DNA of 64,000 bases from Ailanthus altissimus (GCA_946807835.1 OX327696.1:5778501-5842500), one strand, 5' to 3'; shown: positions 23,860-35,650, numbered from the stretch's first letter. Program-made: numbers and translations. The notes: generated by a model from the sequence alone, not told the origin.

Positions 23860-24535
23860 TTAAAGATCTAAGCCATTATTGTATGTTGATTAGAAAATTG
23901 ATTATCTTACCATTACTAGACCAGAGATTACCTATTCAGTAAACATACTTCGCCAGTTTATGGAACAGCCAAGAAGACTAAATCTTGAAAAGTATATTGA
24001 TTATTATTCAACTTGAAAAGTGCTTCAGGATAAGATCTTTTGTTCTCTTCACATGGTAAACATCAGTTGACAAATTTTTATGATGTTGGTTAAGGTCCAA
24101 ATTCACGATAATCTGTTAATGGTTATTGTAGTTTTCTTAGTAATTCACTCATCTCATGGAAAAGTAAAAAAAAATAAGGCACAATATCATGATCATTAGC
24201 AAAATTTAATTATAGGTCCATGGCATTGATTATTTGTGAGTTAACTTGGCTACAAAATTTGTTGAGAGATTTACAAGTACCTAACTTTGAACTAGTTCAA
24301 CTCTTTTGTGACTATTAATCATTAATTTATATTTCATCTAACCCCATCTTCCATGAAAGAATCAAACACAATGATATAGATTATCATATAATTAAAAAAC
24401 GAATACAAAGAGGGGAACTCAAGACATCTTTCGTGAAAAGTAGAAAATAAGTTGCGAACCTATTTACTCAAGACAAGCTATTTGTTTTATCTTTACTTGG
24501 CAAGCTAGGAGTTATTGACATTGACTCTCCAACTT
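23860..24535 (+). pseudogene. Element B RNase H remnant
   Basis: Broken frames contain YVD-KIDYLTITRPEITYSVN and RQFMEQPRRLNLE (about 23880-24000), then ELTWLQNLL (about 24240), NPIFHERIKHNDIDYHII (about 24340) and FTQDKLFVLSLLGKLGV near 24465-24515. This is the normal end of a copia polyprotein. Confidence 0.78.
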
Positions 24536-24602
24536 GAATATTTTTTTTATCTTTACTTGGCAAGCTAGGAGTTCTTGACATTGACTCTCCAACTTGAAGG
24601 GG
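24478..24602 (+). repeat. Tandem duplication at the element B 3' end
   Basis: Two near-identical units of about 62 bp (roughly 24478-24540 and 24541-24602) share ttatctttacttggcaagct and gacattgactctccaacttg. They cover the end of the RNase H frame and the bases beside the polypurine tract. Confidence 0.85.
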
Positions 24603-24604
24603 AG

Positions 24605-24844
24605 TGTTAAAATAGGAAAACAAATCAATAGTTCATTTTTATTAATTTTTAGTCAACTGCCTCAATTAGCCTTAGTTACCTTTCATATAATTTCCTTTTG
24701 TTCTATAACTACCCTTTTTACTTGTAATTAGCTTCTATAGTCCTCCTTCCCTTTACAATACAGGAAGTATATATATGCAATGGTTTCTTCACTATGAAAT
24801 ACACAACAATAAACAGCTATTGCTAAAGTTTCTTTCTTCGTTCA
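24605..24844 (+). repeat. Element B 3' LTR (240 bp)
   Basis: It begins TGTTAAAATAGG directly after the purine-rich AACTTGAAGGGGAG and ends TTCGTTCA. The small size and the tail with tatatgcaatgg and attgctaaagtttctt fit short-LTR copia lineages. Confidence 0.7.
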
Positions 24845-25850
24845 AATTTTTTAGCTTTTAAATGCATTTGGTATTAGTTTTTAAGTTACTTAAATAATTG
24901 TAAATTTTAATAACAATGATTAAAAATCTCAATATGTAGATAATTAAATAAATATTTATACAACGTGTATATTTAAGAACTACACAAATTAATTGAGTAG
25001 TCAAGAAAAATTAGGGGTATTTATCATATTGGATTCAATGATTTTTAACCAATAAGGATTTGATTAAAAATTTATCCAATTTGATTTAATCAACTAAAAA
25101 ATTAGCAAATCCATATCAGGTCTAAACTGATCCAAAACTAATGTCATTTAAAAGTGTCAATTGGGTTGAGCCGCTATAACTTAAAATGGGTTAAGCCTAT
25201 TGTAGTATAGCCCAGCTCACCTAAGTTATCTTACAAGTTGGTGGGTGAGTAGGGGTTAAATTTTAGGCTCACCAATCGTATTAAAAAGTAAAAAGTTAAG
25301 GCCAAGATGGTTCATTAACCAAAATGTTTAAATTAAAATTTTATAGAAGTTAATGTTTTTAATATAGAAAGTTAAAATGTTAAACATGAAACCTTATAAA
25401 GGCCAAAATATAAAATTTTAGTTATACACTTATTGATTTAAAAAGCTTTTTCAAGGCTCAAAGGTCTTGCACTCTAAGTCCCAATGTTGTTTAACCTCTA
25501 ATTGTATAGAAAACTTATATACAATGTGTTCATCACATGTTTGGAATTATTTCACATTAGAGGTTTATATTCACAGCACCCGTTTTTCTAAATTTTTTTA
25601 TCTAAATTTGTTTTAATTATTAAACACATGAGGTCCATAGTATTATTATTATATATGTATATTATTATTAGTTGTAGGGTTAAAAAAAATTATTATATAT
25701 AATATATATTTATATTTTTAATACACGTGGGACCCATGTATGAAAGATTGTAGAAGTTTGGTGTTGGAGAAAAAGGGGGAATTGGTGGCTCTTGATTTTC
25801 CTTTTTATTTATTTACTTATTTATTTTTTGTTTCTTTTCTTGTTGACTTG
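24845..25850. other. Gene-free AT-rich region with a possible hAT-like fragment
   Basis: No coding region was recognised. At 25147-25270 the sequence aaaagtgtcaattgggttgagcc and the following GGGTTAAGCC, CAGCTCACC and AGGCTCACC motifs resemble the subterminal regions of plant non-autonomous hAT elements. Paired ends were not found. Confidence 0.3.
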
Positions 25851-25854
25851 TTGG

Positions 25855-26003
25855 AGAGGAGAGGAGGGAGAAATAAAAAAGAAACGGAGAGAAACGGGGA
25901 AGGAAAGGAAAAAGAAAGAAAAAGATGAGAAAGAGAGAAGGAGAAATGGAGAGGAAGAGGAGAAGGGAAAGAAAGAGAAACCGAGTGAGAGAAAAGAATG
26001 ATG
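25855..26003. repeat. Polypurine (GA-rich) tract of about 150 bp
   Basis: The plus strand is almost entirely A and G, built from ggagagg, gaaagaaaaag and gagaggaag-type words with few interruptions. The coding-like frames over it on both strands (lysine/glutamate/arginine-rich or serine/phenylalanine-rich) are by-products of the composition. Confidence 0.85.
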
Positions 26004-26089
26004 AAGATGAATAATTATTTGTGAGTGGTTTCTTTTATTTTTAAATTTGTTTAATATTTTTATTTTTAATTTCATATTTGATTAATGTA

Positions 26090-26253
26090 AGAAATATGTA
26101 TGTATTAGTACGTATGTATGTATGTACGTACATGTGGGTATGTATTTATTCCTATGTATATATTTGTGGGTATGTATATATATATGTATATGTGTATATG
26201 TATGTATACTACATTTATTTTCATGATGTGTATGTATGTAAGTCATGGAATAG

Positions 26254-26288
<35 letters not shown>

Positions 26289-26760
26289 TGTATGTATGTA
26301 TGTATGTATATCTCTATATAAGTATATATTTATAATATATTTTTATTAGTCATAGAATTGATATTTTATACATATGTATATCTCTATATATGTACATGTG
26401 TATATGTATGTATATTATATTTTATTAGAAATAGAATAGATATATATATATATATATATGAATGTATGTATGCATGTATGTATGTAGTATATTTATTATG
26501 TTGTATTAGCCATGGATTTGATGTGTATGTATAAATGTATATTATATTTTATTAGCTATGGAATTGATACATGTGTATGTATGTGTATATGTATATTATT
26601 TTTATTTGCCATGGAATTGATATGTATGTATGGATGATTATATGTGCATGTATGTATATATGTATGTATATTGGTCATGAAATTGATATATGTGTATGTA
26701 TATTATTTGTGTTGGCCATGGAACTAATATGTATGTATATATGTACATATGAAATTTTAT
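26090..26760. repeat. GTAT microsatellite and about 8-copy minisatellite
   Basis: A pure TGTA run of 12 units lies at 26261-26308. Around it, a core close to GCCATGGAATTGATATGTATG recurs near 26243, 26348, 26428, 26508, 26557, 26608, 26671 and 26714, separated by GTATATTATATTTTATTAG-like spacers. Frames rich in MYVCMYV over this block are artefacts of the repeat. Confidence 0.9.
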
Positions 26761-28480
26761 TGGAGGTTTTCTCTCTACAATTATTTGTAATTATAATTTG
26801 GTTGAATAAAGTTCTAAATAGAAATATTAAATTAGAGATATAAGAGACTTAATGATAATTATGATGAATATTTAATAAAATTAGTTTGTTGTTGTGTGTC
26901 TATTTTTTTTGTTGACATGAAATAATATTTATGAGTATTTATATGTGATTAATAATTAAGGAAGAGTTTATAGAATTGGTGAGCGTGTATGTATACGTAT
27001 AGTTAAAGAAAATAAGAATCAAGAGTGTGAATGGTGAGTGAATACCATATAAACAAAACATGTTATTTTTTTAGTACAATAGTTTCATAGTTTAATTTCA
27101 TAAGTATTGTCCTTACTTTATTTCATAATTTAATCTAAATAAATAGATATTGTGATTAACTAATTATACTTTTAGAATATGTTATGGCATGTTTATAATT
27201 ATGTTAATTGAAATATTATTATGACCAGTACAATGTATGTACATAGATTTTGTTTAGAATTTATTATAAATTATTTTATAATTGTGTTAAATGTAGAGAT
27301 TTTATAATTACAATATTTATGACCCATGATAGTATATAGTAATAGAAATATGCTTAAATGATTTATGTGTTTAAAGTATTATATAGTATAAAGAATAAGA
27401 TAGTAGATATTTAATTTTTTTTATATAATTGAATTTAAACGTATTCATCTTATGGAAATGAGATTAATTGAAGTATATGAATAAATATGTAATTAGTTAA
27501 GAAAATATTATATTTGAGATAGTAATTTTCATGCATCAGTAATGAGTTTTAAGTACCTTAGAATTTAGAGAGTATAAGACATGATATAAAAAAAAAACGC
27601 TATAAGTTTATGTGTTGTATAGAAGAAATGATTTTGAAACCATTAGATTGTACCCTTCTCCTTTAGATAGAGATATGAGATTCAAAGACCCGTCTGTACA
27701 CACACAAAGGCTTTGGGCCGTATGTATGGGCCCTTGGCTCTTTGGGAGCCAATTTGCTCTGCACATGCATAAAATGAGGATATTAATTTGCTATGCACAT
27801 ATGTAAGATGAGGATATGAGATGAGATAGAAAAGAGTATGTCCAACACTCTGCCTTAGGAGTATTCCGGGTATGACGAGGTTTCCCCCTAGGTACTAATT
27901 TAGTGTGATTTTTAGTATAAATATAATATGTGATATTTTCATAATTTTTATATAGTTTACCATGCTCAGTTAAGAAAAAATATAGCAATAAGTTCTAGAT
28001 ATTAATACATCAGCAAAATTTTTATGATTACTAAATATATAGTCTTATGATTATTTTAAATTACAAGTTTTAAGGCAATTTATGATATTCGTATATGTCC
28101 ACGTTTGTTTATTGTATGAATTTTTTATGTTATTTACGAGGTGCATTCTTTATAAATATGTAATTTTATCTATAATATATATATATATATATATGTATGT
28201 GTTTTTCTTTATCGCTCACTGAGTCATTAGACTTACCTTTTTTTTTTAAAATAAATTTTTTTTCCAAGTATTACAAAATTCATGAAGTCCTGTTGAGCCA
28301 TGTGACGTTTGTAACATGTATCTATATGTACTAGTACATTTATAAGACATTTAGTGAGGCTATGTAAAAGTATATATTTTTATTTTTCATTGCCTTTGTG
28401 AGTTTTAGAGAATCAAGCATATAGCTAACGGTACAAGGTCGCAAATTCACCTTGACACTAAAGTGGGGTCGAGGCGGTTC
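26761..28480. other. Gene-free region, possibly an LTR fragment
   Basis: No coding region was found. At 27600-27900 a somewhat GC-richer block and at 28210-28330 motifs such as cgctcactgagtcattag and ccatgtgacgtttgtaaca resemble the end of a Ty3/gypsy-type LTR. No paired repeat, PBS or target duplication was identified. Confidence 0.3.
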
Positions 28481-28489
28481 ATTTCATTA

Positions 28490-30330
28490 CTTCTCTTACT
28501 GAACAGAATAAAGAAAATGCCATCAGTAAGTTGTGTGGTAAAACTTTGGATGGAAAATCTTCAAGTGGGACCGAGCATTTGAATCTATATTTACAAACTT
28601 GTATTAAAAAGAAAACATGGTCTAAAAGATCCATACCAAATCAAAATTACCTAATGTACCCCTGAAGAATATCTTTTTGGATTGAAATATAATCAGCAGT
28701 GCATACATAGCGGATTAGCTAGATATATTGCAATTAATGAATAGCCTTTCTAATTCACCAAAGATGAAAGGTGTGAGAAATTTATTAAAACATATGTTTT
28801 ACCTAACTGAGCTTGTGTTCTTAGAAATACAATTAAAAATGATATTTTCACTGTCAACAAACTAAACAAAATCTAATTGAAGAAATCTCATAATTTAAAA
28901 GGGTCTTTATTGTTACTTTTGATTGTTGGACAGATGCTAATAATTTGGGGTATATTTGTATTATGTTGCCTAATATTGATATTGATAATGATTGATTTTT
29001 ACAAAAAAAAAATTATTGCTTTTTGTGAATTAGAACATCCACACACAACTAATATTATTTTTAATTATTTAATGAATATTTTTAGAGAAATTCAAATTAT
29101 TGAAAAACTTATTAGTATTAGTTTTGATAATGTAAGTGTAAATACTGTTGTTATGAATTTATTTTTCCATCATAAACGCATGTGTGTGGCTCAATATTTT
29201 TCATGTGAAGTGTTTTTGTCATATTCTTAATTTAATTATTCAAAATGGTTTTGAATATAATTAATTCTCATATTAAAAAAAATTAGAGAAACAATAATAG
29301 TTTTTGGTTTATCATACTTTAGATGACAATAATTTAAAACTACGTTGAATAATTGTAGAATAGATAGCAGAAGATTCAAATTTGAAGTGAAAACTCATTA
29401 AAATACCATATATATAATTGTGAAATCTTGTATAAGTTTTAGTGATTGTATTATATATTATTATAGTTATAAGATGAAAGACACTATACTAGCTAATGAT
29501 GATTGAAAAATTATATTTTAATATATGCACTTTTTGAAAGTATTTAAAAATACCCTGCTAGTAAGTTCATGTATTCATTAACTTTTTATCTTCAATTGCT
29601 TTGACTCATATATATAATATTAGTAATATTTTTGTGAAATATAGAGATAATTCAATGTTTGCTAATATATGTATTGTTATAGAGATTAAATTCTAAAATT
29701 ATTAGAGAAAAATTCATATGTTATTTATTTGTACTGCGACAGTGGATCATAGAATAAATTGGTTTGGTGTAAAAATTTTAATTGCAGAGATCTTAGAAAA
29801 TTTAAAATTTGAACTTTCTTGTGATTTTAATATAATTTATAATTTTACCACAATTATTCATTTTCTATGAAAATAAACTTGGATCAGTTTTATCTATAGA
29901 AGAAATGAATGAAGAGCTTATTTATGATTAAGGTGCTTGGACTATTTTGTTAAAAGGTAAAAAAACAAAATGGTTAAAATCCACAACTTCTACTGCTGTT
30001 GAATTGAAAAATATTTATGGATATTGACTACTATTCTATGTTGAGTACACAATAACAAAGAAATTTTAATATTTTGTCATGGCGGAAATCAAACAAAAGG
30101 GTTTATCCTATATTATCCATCATACTTAAGATCTATTAACTCCTCTAGTATCAATTGTAGCATTGAAATTTGCTTTTAGTACAGGGGTGGGATATTAAAA
30201 GAAACGTAATCGAGATTGACATTAGATATTTTAGAGGCTTTAATGTATGTAAAAAATTGAAAAAAAGCAATGGACCGAAACAAAATTGATAAGAAGACAT
30301 GAAAAGCGATTTTCAGATATTTGATAATTT
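28490..30330 (+). pseudogene. hAT-superfamily transposase, heavily decayed
   Basis: Three hAT blocks occur in the right order on the plus strand. Near 28520-28620 is a BED zinc-finger remnant, AISKLCGKTLDGKSSSGTEH then LNLYLQTCIKK, in which only part of the C2H2/C pattern survives. Near 28910-29330 is the RNase H-like core: FDCWTDANNLGYICIMLPNI, IIAFCELEHPHT, ISFDNVSVNT, and KKIRETI after a frameshift. Near 30120-30310 is the C-terminal dimerisation region: DLLTPLVSIVALKFAFSTG, then KKQWTETKLIRR. Stops and frame changes occur throughout. It would have been a DNA-transposon transposase. Confidence 0.82.
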
Positions 30331-30699
30331 TAAAATAGAAATTTGTACCTTTTAGAAAAAGAAAATTTACAAATAATAGATGGTTTAATAGTTGCCAACC
30401 TAGTTGGAATGTATTATAACTATAATGGTGTAATTTGACAATTTATTTTTGTATTTGTATTTAATAATTTCATATTTTTGGAATAATATTATCAATAAAT
30501 TTTCATCAAGAAATTATAATTGCAATTTTAATTATGATTATAACATGATTCTAATCCAATGTAGTAAACTTACAATTATTGATTTTAATTGTTATTATAA
30601 TATTTATAAGTACAATTAAAATATTGTAAGAAAACTAATTATAAATATTTAAAAATAATAATTAAGAAAATAATTAACATATCTCACAAAAATTTAAAA

Positions 30700-30973
30700 A
30701 AATCAACATGACCTGTGGGCCTAATTCTTGTAGAGCCCGTGATTGGTCGTGCTTAACACGACCCATCGTGGGCTCGTGCCAGCACAGGGCCATATTGGGC
30801 CTTTGTTGGCACAGCACACTTGGCTACAAACTACGGCCCAACATAGCAATGGTGCTTAAACCATGCTACCCAAAGCATGACATTCTAGCGTGTCATGCTA
30901 GGCATGGCATGCTACGTACAATGCTAGGTTAGGCTGGCCGACCACGAGCAGTTTATCTCATTTGCCATCTCTA
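30700..30973 (+). repeat. GC-rich hAT-like terminal region
   Basis: The block is rich in GGGCC, CACGACCC and GGGCTCGTGCC words and ends TTTGCCATCTCTA. Reversed, TAGAGATGGCAAA looks like a plant hAT terminal repeat. It lies about 370 bp after the transposase remnant and could be its 3' end. A matching 5' end was not found. Confidence 0.45.
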
Positions 30974-31269
30974 CTAATAAATATCATTATAACATACATT
31001 TATACATGTGTAGGTGTCAATAGCGGTAGAAGCATTATGGATGAGTAGGGGGTTGTTGCCCTTACTTAATCTTTAAATTAATTTTTAACTTTAGTAGTTT
31101 TTTTTTTCTATTTGCCTAATTTATGACTAAATTAAGGCTGAAGTTTTTGTTGTTTAATATTGTTTTAAAGTTACCCAACTTATTAAAAATTTGGCTTTAG
31201 CATTTGCTATCAATTGGTTTTATTGGTAAAGTCTCTTGAGTGAAATATAAGTCAGTCATATAAGCCTTA

Positions 31270-31818
31270 TGTCAGGGGCCAAACACTTACTAGTTGTCAT
31301 TGATCCAAAAGACTAATCTATTAGATAATATTGTCTGCACACTCATATATACTAAAGATCCACCAAATTTTATTCAATGTGGGCCATGATATTCTCTCCC
31401 ACCCAACCACTTGATGCCCTCGTCACGGTCTGGCCTAAACTTAGAAGCTAACTGGCCAGTATTACTCATCCCCGATAAGGCTCTATTATTTGCATGGCAA
31501 TTTCTATTGGGGCTTAAGATACGTAATTTTTAGAGCCCACTTGCCCTATTATGCCTATTTTCACTATTATTTGGGACCTACATCTCATATGGTAATCTTT
31601 ATTGGGATAATTTTAGGACCTACATCTCATATGGTAATCTTTATTGAGACAATTTTGGGACCTACATGTGAAAGAGAACTCAGGTTTGCTCTAATATCAC
31701 TTGTCACAGCCTGAGTACTTGTCATTTGATCTAAAAGATTAGCCTATTAGGTAATATTGTTTACTCGCCTAAATATACTTAATATCCATCAAATTTCTAT
31801 TCGATGTGTGACATGATA
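31270..31818 (-). mobile_element. TRIM-like miniature LTR element
   Basis: Two related direct repeats of about 120 bp, 31270-31391 and 31702-31818, both begin TGTCA and share gactaatctattagataata/gattagcctattaggtaata, then ccaccaaatt/ccatcaaatt. Between them lie about 310 bp without coding. The minus strand at 31688-31699 reads TGATATTAGAGC, 10 of 12 matches to the tRNA-Met primer site, two bases inside the right repeat. The interior has three copies of a cctacatctcatatggtaat-type unit (about 31568-31665), the last one truncated. Confidence 0.62.
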
Positions 31819-32787
31819 CTTAGAAAAGCGCTATTTATATAAGAAATATACGATATAAATGAAAACAAATAATTACTTAATTTCAAGGACTTTAGATAGA
31901 GTAATTTGATGATAATGCCTAAAATGCTATACTTTAATTGTGATTAATATTGCCATAATAATTTTATTAAAATTCGTATCAAATTTGAATTTCTTATTTA
32001 AGCCATTGTTAACTTAGAATATTTTTTATTATGTCAATTTTGGTATTATAATCATAATGTTTATGTATTATCTTTTTCATATAGGTTAAGGATTTAATAC
32101 TTATATAAAAACCATCTTTTATTACTATTATTTAGAGTAGGACTATGAATTCCAATTATTTTAACAAATTTAGTTAAAGAATCTATTTTGATTCATTCTC
32201 CTTCAAATTTTTAAAAATTTTAACTTGATATTATACATCCTAGTAATAGGCTTTTCTATGAACTTGTCATACGATTTTCATATGATTATATTATGAATAC
32301 TTTCCTATGATATTGTAATAAAGTTTTTCCAATTTCAAGGACGTTTAAAGCTTTTTTTTGTCCCCTCATTGTAAATTTCATCATTTCTTCTTCTCTTTTT
32401 ATATTTTTTATTAATAAAAAATAATTATTCTTATTTTTTTTATCCAAAACTTAAGTCTCCCGGCCATCACCCTTTTGTTCCCCATTTTGTTAATTTATTT
32501 ATTTTGGGTCCAAAATAAACCAAAAAAAATTGACCTATGAGAGCCATAATGATAATTACATAAACATAGAGGCCACAAAAAAGTTAAAACTATATTTCAA
32601 GGGCAAATTGATAATTAATGATACGATCGGGATTCTGGAAAATAATACCCGAAAAATAATCGGTGCAACTTGAATCTGCAAATCTGATGGCGAAGAGCAT
32701 TATGATTTGACAGCAACGACTGAGAAATGATAATTTTGTTGGAAAGACAGAGAAAATAAGCAACCGATATTGTTGCTCATGATTTTC
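31819..32787. other. Gene-free AT-rich region
   Basis: No coding sequence or clear repeat was recognised. The frame at 32590-32835 (minus) has no family resemblance and is probably chance. Confidence 0.45.
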
Positions 32788-33062
32788 GTGACTTGGTGTT
32801 GTATTTGAATTAAAAAATAACTGTATAGGATGCAATCATGCTATTTCATCGACGTGTGGTAGCAGGTAATCGGTACGTGGCATAGCCTTAGGTAATCGGT
32901 ATAATTTATATTTTATATAATGTATATATCTATATATATATATATTTTTTAAGTAAGTAGATTAGATGTGATATTTGAACTAAAAAAAACTGTACAGGAT
33001 GAAATTATGCTATGTCCGTCACGTGTGGTGGCAGGTAATTGGTAGGTGGCATAAAAGCCGAA
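32788..33062. repeat. Imperfect direct repeat pair with ACGTG motifs
   Basis: 32788-32890 and 32966-33062 share a string of the form ctgta(t/c)aggatg, then catgctat, then cgtgtggt(a/g)gcaggtaat, then ggtacgtggcata. Each copy contains an ACGTG core. The spacer is an AT microsatellite. Confidence 0.8.
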
Positions 33063-33134
33063 CTGCTACAGCAACGTGGGTAGAATGCACGTTTAAGACA
33101 AAAAAAAAAAAGAGGCCATGGGCCACGTAAAAGA

Positions 33135-35650
33135 ATTTTTAATATTATTTTGTTTTTTTTAATAAGATAATTTAATCTTCGAATTTGATTTATTATCTTA
33201 ATTTATTCTTTTTCTTTTAAAAAATTCTAATTTAATCTAAATCTGTTAGACTACTATTGTTAAATTTAATGATTTAAGAAAAAATTATAACTTAATAAAA
33301 AGAAAAAATACACACTAATATGTGTCATATAATCCTTAATTATTAATTAAAAAAATAAAAAAAATAAAAAATAACCTCAACCAATTATTAAACTCTATTT
33401 TTTTTTATTTACACAATATTAGAGTCATTTTCAACTAAAATAAGACTATAAAATGGCTAAATATGGCGGAGAAGGCAATAACCACCATCGCCTCTCTTTA
33501 AACAGTAAGACAATAACTTGCACTACTACTACCACTAGACAGATTAAATGATTTTATCTAATGATGATAGCAGCACAAGTCACCTCTCCATGATAGCCAC
33601 CATTATACAGTGAGGAGAGACTGGTAGCCATCGCCACTCGTTGTCAAATGGTCGGAGACTTTCATCGCTACTTGTTGGGATTGGTAAAATAAAAAAAATT
33701 TATTTATAAAAATAAACGCAATAAAAGTCAGATCGTCTTGTTCATAATTACATGTATAGGGATAGAAAATTACCTCAATTCCTTACTATGACAGATCTTA
33801 AATTGAGTGATTGCAATCTTATATACTATCCTTAATCTTCAAACTCATCGCGTGTGGGAGGGGGTGAATCTTTATTAATCTCTAAAATCACTAATACCAA
33901 AATCTAAGAGAATGATATTAACTAAATTCTTTTTCCCACGTAAGAATACGTAAAAGAATTTTTCTTTTTATAGTTGTGGTCACTTTTTTCTTATTATATA
34001 CCTCTTATATATATAGGGATCTCCCTTGGGTATTTAGAAATTGATTAAGATTAGAAAATTAGAATTTGATTGAGATTTGAGCTAGTAAAGGGACTATAAG
34101 ACCCATGGGCTTCCTAACTCCAAATTAAAAGGCCTAGTCCTTATTATCTCATAATACACCAATTCTTCTAACTTAACCTCAGACTATTTCACTAAAAGCT
34201 GAGGGCTGTACTCTAGTAACCCATGTTATAAAATAAAAGCTCATTTAATTAAAACTCCATTTAATTAAATTGGGTTTGGTCTTTAGACCAATAATAACTA
34301 TTTGATTGACCATTTAATTGATATCCATAATTAAAACTAGGCCATAAAAAAATATCTTGTCTCTTTAATTACTTATTTACTCCTAAGTCACTGAATGCTT
34401 TAATAATCACTTTTACTATGTTTATATTTGTAAATAAATTTAAAATTAAATATTATTATTCAATTAATAATTTATTAAATAAACTGTGGCCAGAGATTTT
34501 AATAATCAAGTACTGCAAACAGTTTAGGTAGACATTAATTATTAGATTTCATCTTGCAAATACATGTTCCTACGACCCATGAAATTATAGCTCCAAGTTA
34601 TCGAGGTTTTGACAGTTTATATAGATTTCACTCCGTGATAACTCAAAAGATACAACACATGAATGTAAGTTCATTACCTGCTCAGGATTAAGATCAATAA
34701 AGCTTATTAAATCTTTTGTGAATTAAGATCTACGACATTTAGTTAACCAGATCGAAATTCACAGTAGTCATATTCAATGTACCATATACACTATTTTTTC
34801 TACTCGAAGTCTCTACTTCAATGATCAAAATAAATCATTCACTGTAAGAAGTAGAAAAACTACAACCTTATATAATGAAATGTCCTATTCATTAATGGTT
34901 GTGAACATGATTTAATTTATAAAGAACTTGTGATCTATTTCCTCTGTATTAGCATCATATGTCTAATATATAGATTACATACTTTATAAATATGAGCTTA
35001 TCAATGTATGCTCAATTATATATATGAATAAACTTTATTAATCTAATAAAATATTATTTCACATGCTTTAAGGGCATAAATAACATTATATGTCTAACAC
35101 TATTATCATTGAACGAATTGATAGCTAATCTATGTAGATGGTGGTGGTAAAGTCTTCATCCTATAGTGGAGAGGGCAATAGCCACTACTGCTCACCATCA
35201 AATAATGGGTAGCAGTACAGGTCACTATCGTGCCGTTTAATAGTGAACGGCGGTGGCCACTCACCCTCTCCACTATATTTTGCCACTTTCAAGTTTTTTC
35301 TTTGTAAAAAATAACTCCACTTTTGTGTAAATTAAAAAAAAAAATATAGTTTAATAATATAAATTTTATTATTTTGTCGAAAGCCAATAACTAGCTTCTT
35401 TATTTTTAAATTATTTATTTTAAATAATATTAAAATTTGATTCTATTTATGTGTGTCATATGTCCTTTATTATTAATGACTAATTATTAATTGACTCGTG
35501 AGTATGACAGTTGCAGTCAAACGAAAGAAATTTGAGTTTTTTTTTAAATAAATGGAATAAATTTGAGTTTTTATTACACAAGTGAGACAAATTTAAATAA
35601 TAAGTCAAATTTATAAGATAAAAATATTTTTATCGTTTTTTTTAAAGAAT
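33135..35650. mobile_element. Long-TIR (Mutator-like) transposon interrupted by a solo LTR
   Basis: The left flank of the solo LTR (about 33160-33520) and the reverse complement of its right flank (about 35250-35640) are similar over several hundred bases. Examples are ATTAAACTCTATTTTTTTTT then ATTTACACAA against ATTAAACTATATTTTTTTTT then AATTTACACAA, and AAATATGGCGGAGAAGG against AAATATAGTGGAGAGGG. Without the LTR the element is about 1.1 kb and non-coding. Long inverted ends suggest a MULE; exact ends and the 9-bp duplication were not resolved. Confidence 0.6.
33673..35099 (+). repeat. Solo LTR of about 1.43 kb
   Basis: It begins TGTTGGGATTGG and ends TATGTCTAACA. Flanking 5-mers are ctact (33668-33672) and ctatt (35100-35104), a 4 of 5 target duplication. 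The tail (cacatgctttaagggcataa) is a familiar ending of plant copia LTRs. There is no PBS or coding sequence, so this is the product of LTR-LTR recombination. Confidence 0.85.

Larger units (their letters stand above)
17716..24844 (+). mobile_element. Copia retrotransposon B, decayed, 5' LTR not found
   Basis: The plus strand holds gag, PR/pre-integrase, integrase, RT and RNase H remnants in copia order, followed by a polypurine tract (about 24596-24604) and a 240-bp 3' LTR. The body is split by the solo LTRs at 20091-22644. The 5' LTR was probably lost or rearranged next to the LARD-like unit. Confidence 0.8.

Noticed and set aside
25740..26075. Lysine/glutamate-rich and serine/phenylalanine-rich frames
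   Set aside because: Composition artefacts of the polypurine tract.
26078..26843. Several plus-strand frames rich in MYVCMYV
   Set aside because: They are translations of the TGTA/GTAT satellite, which is open by chance in several frames, and have no domain content.
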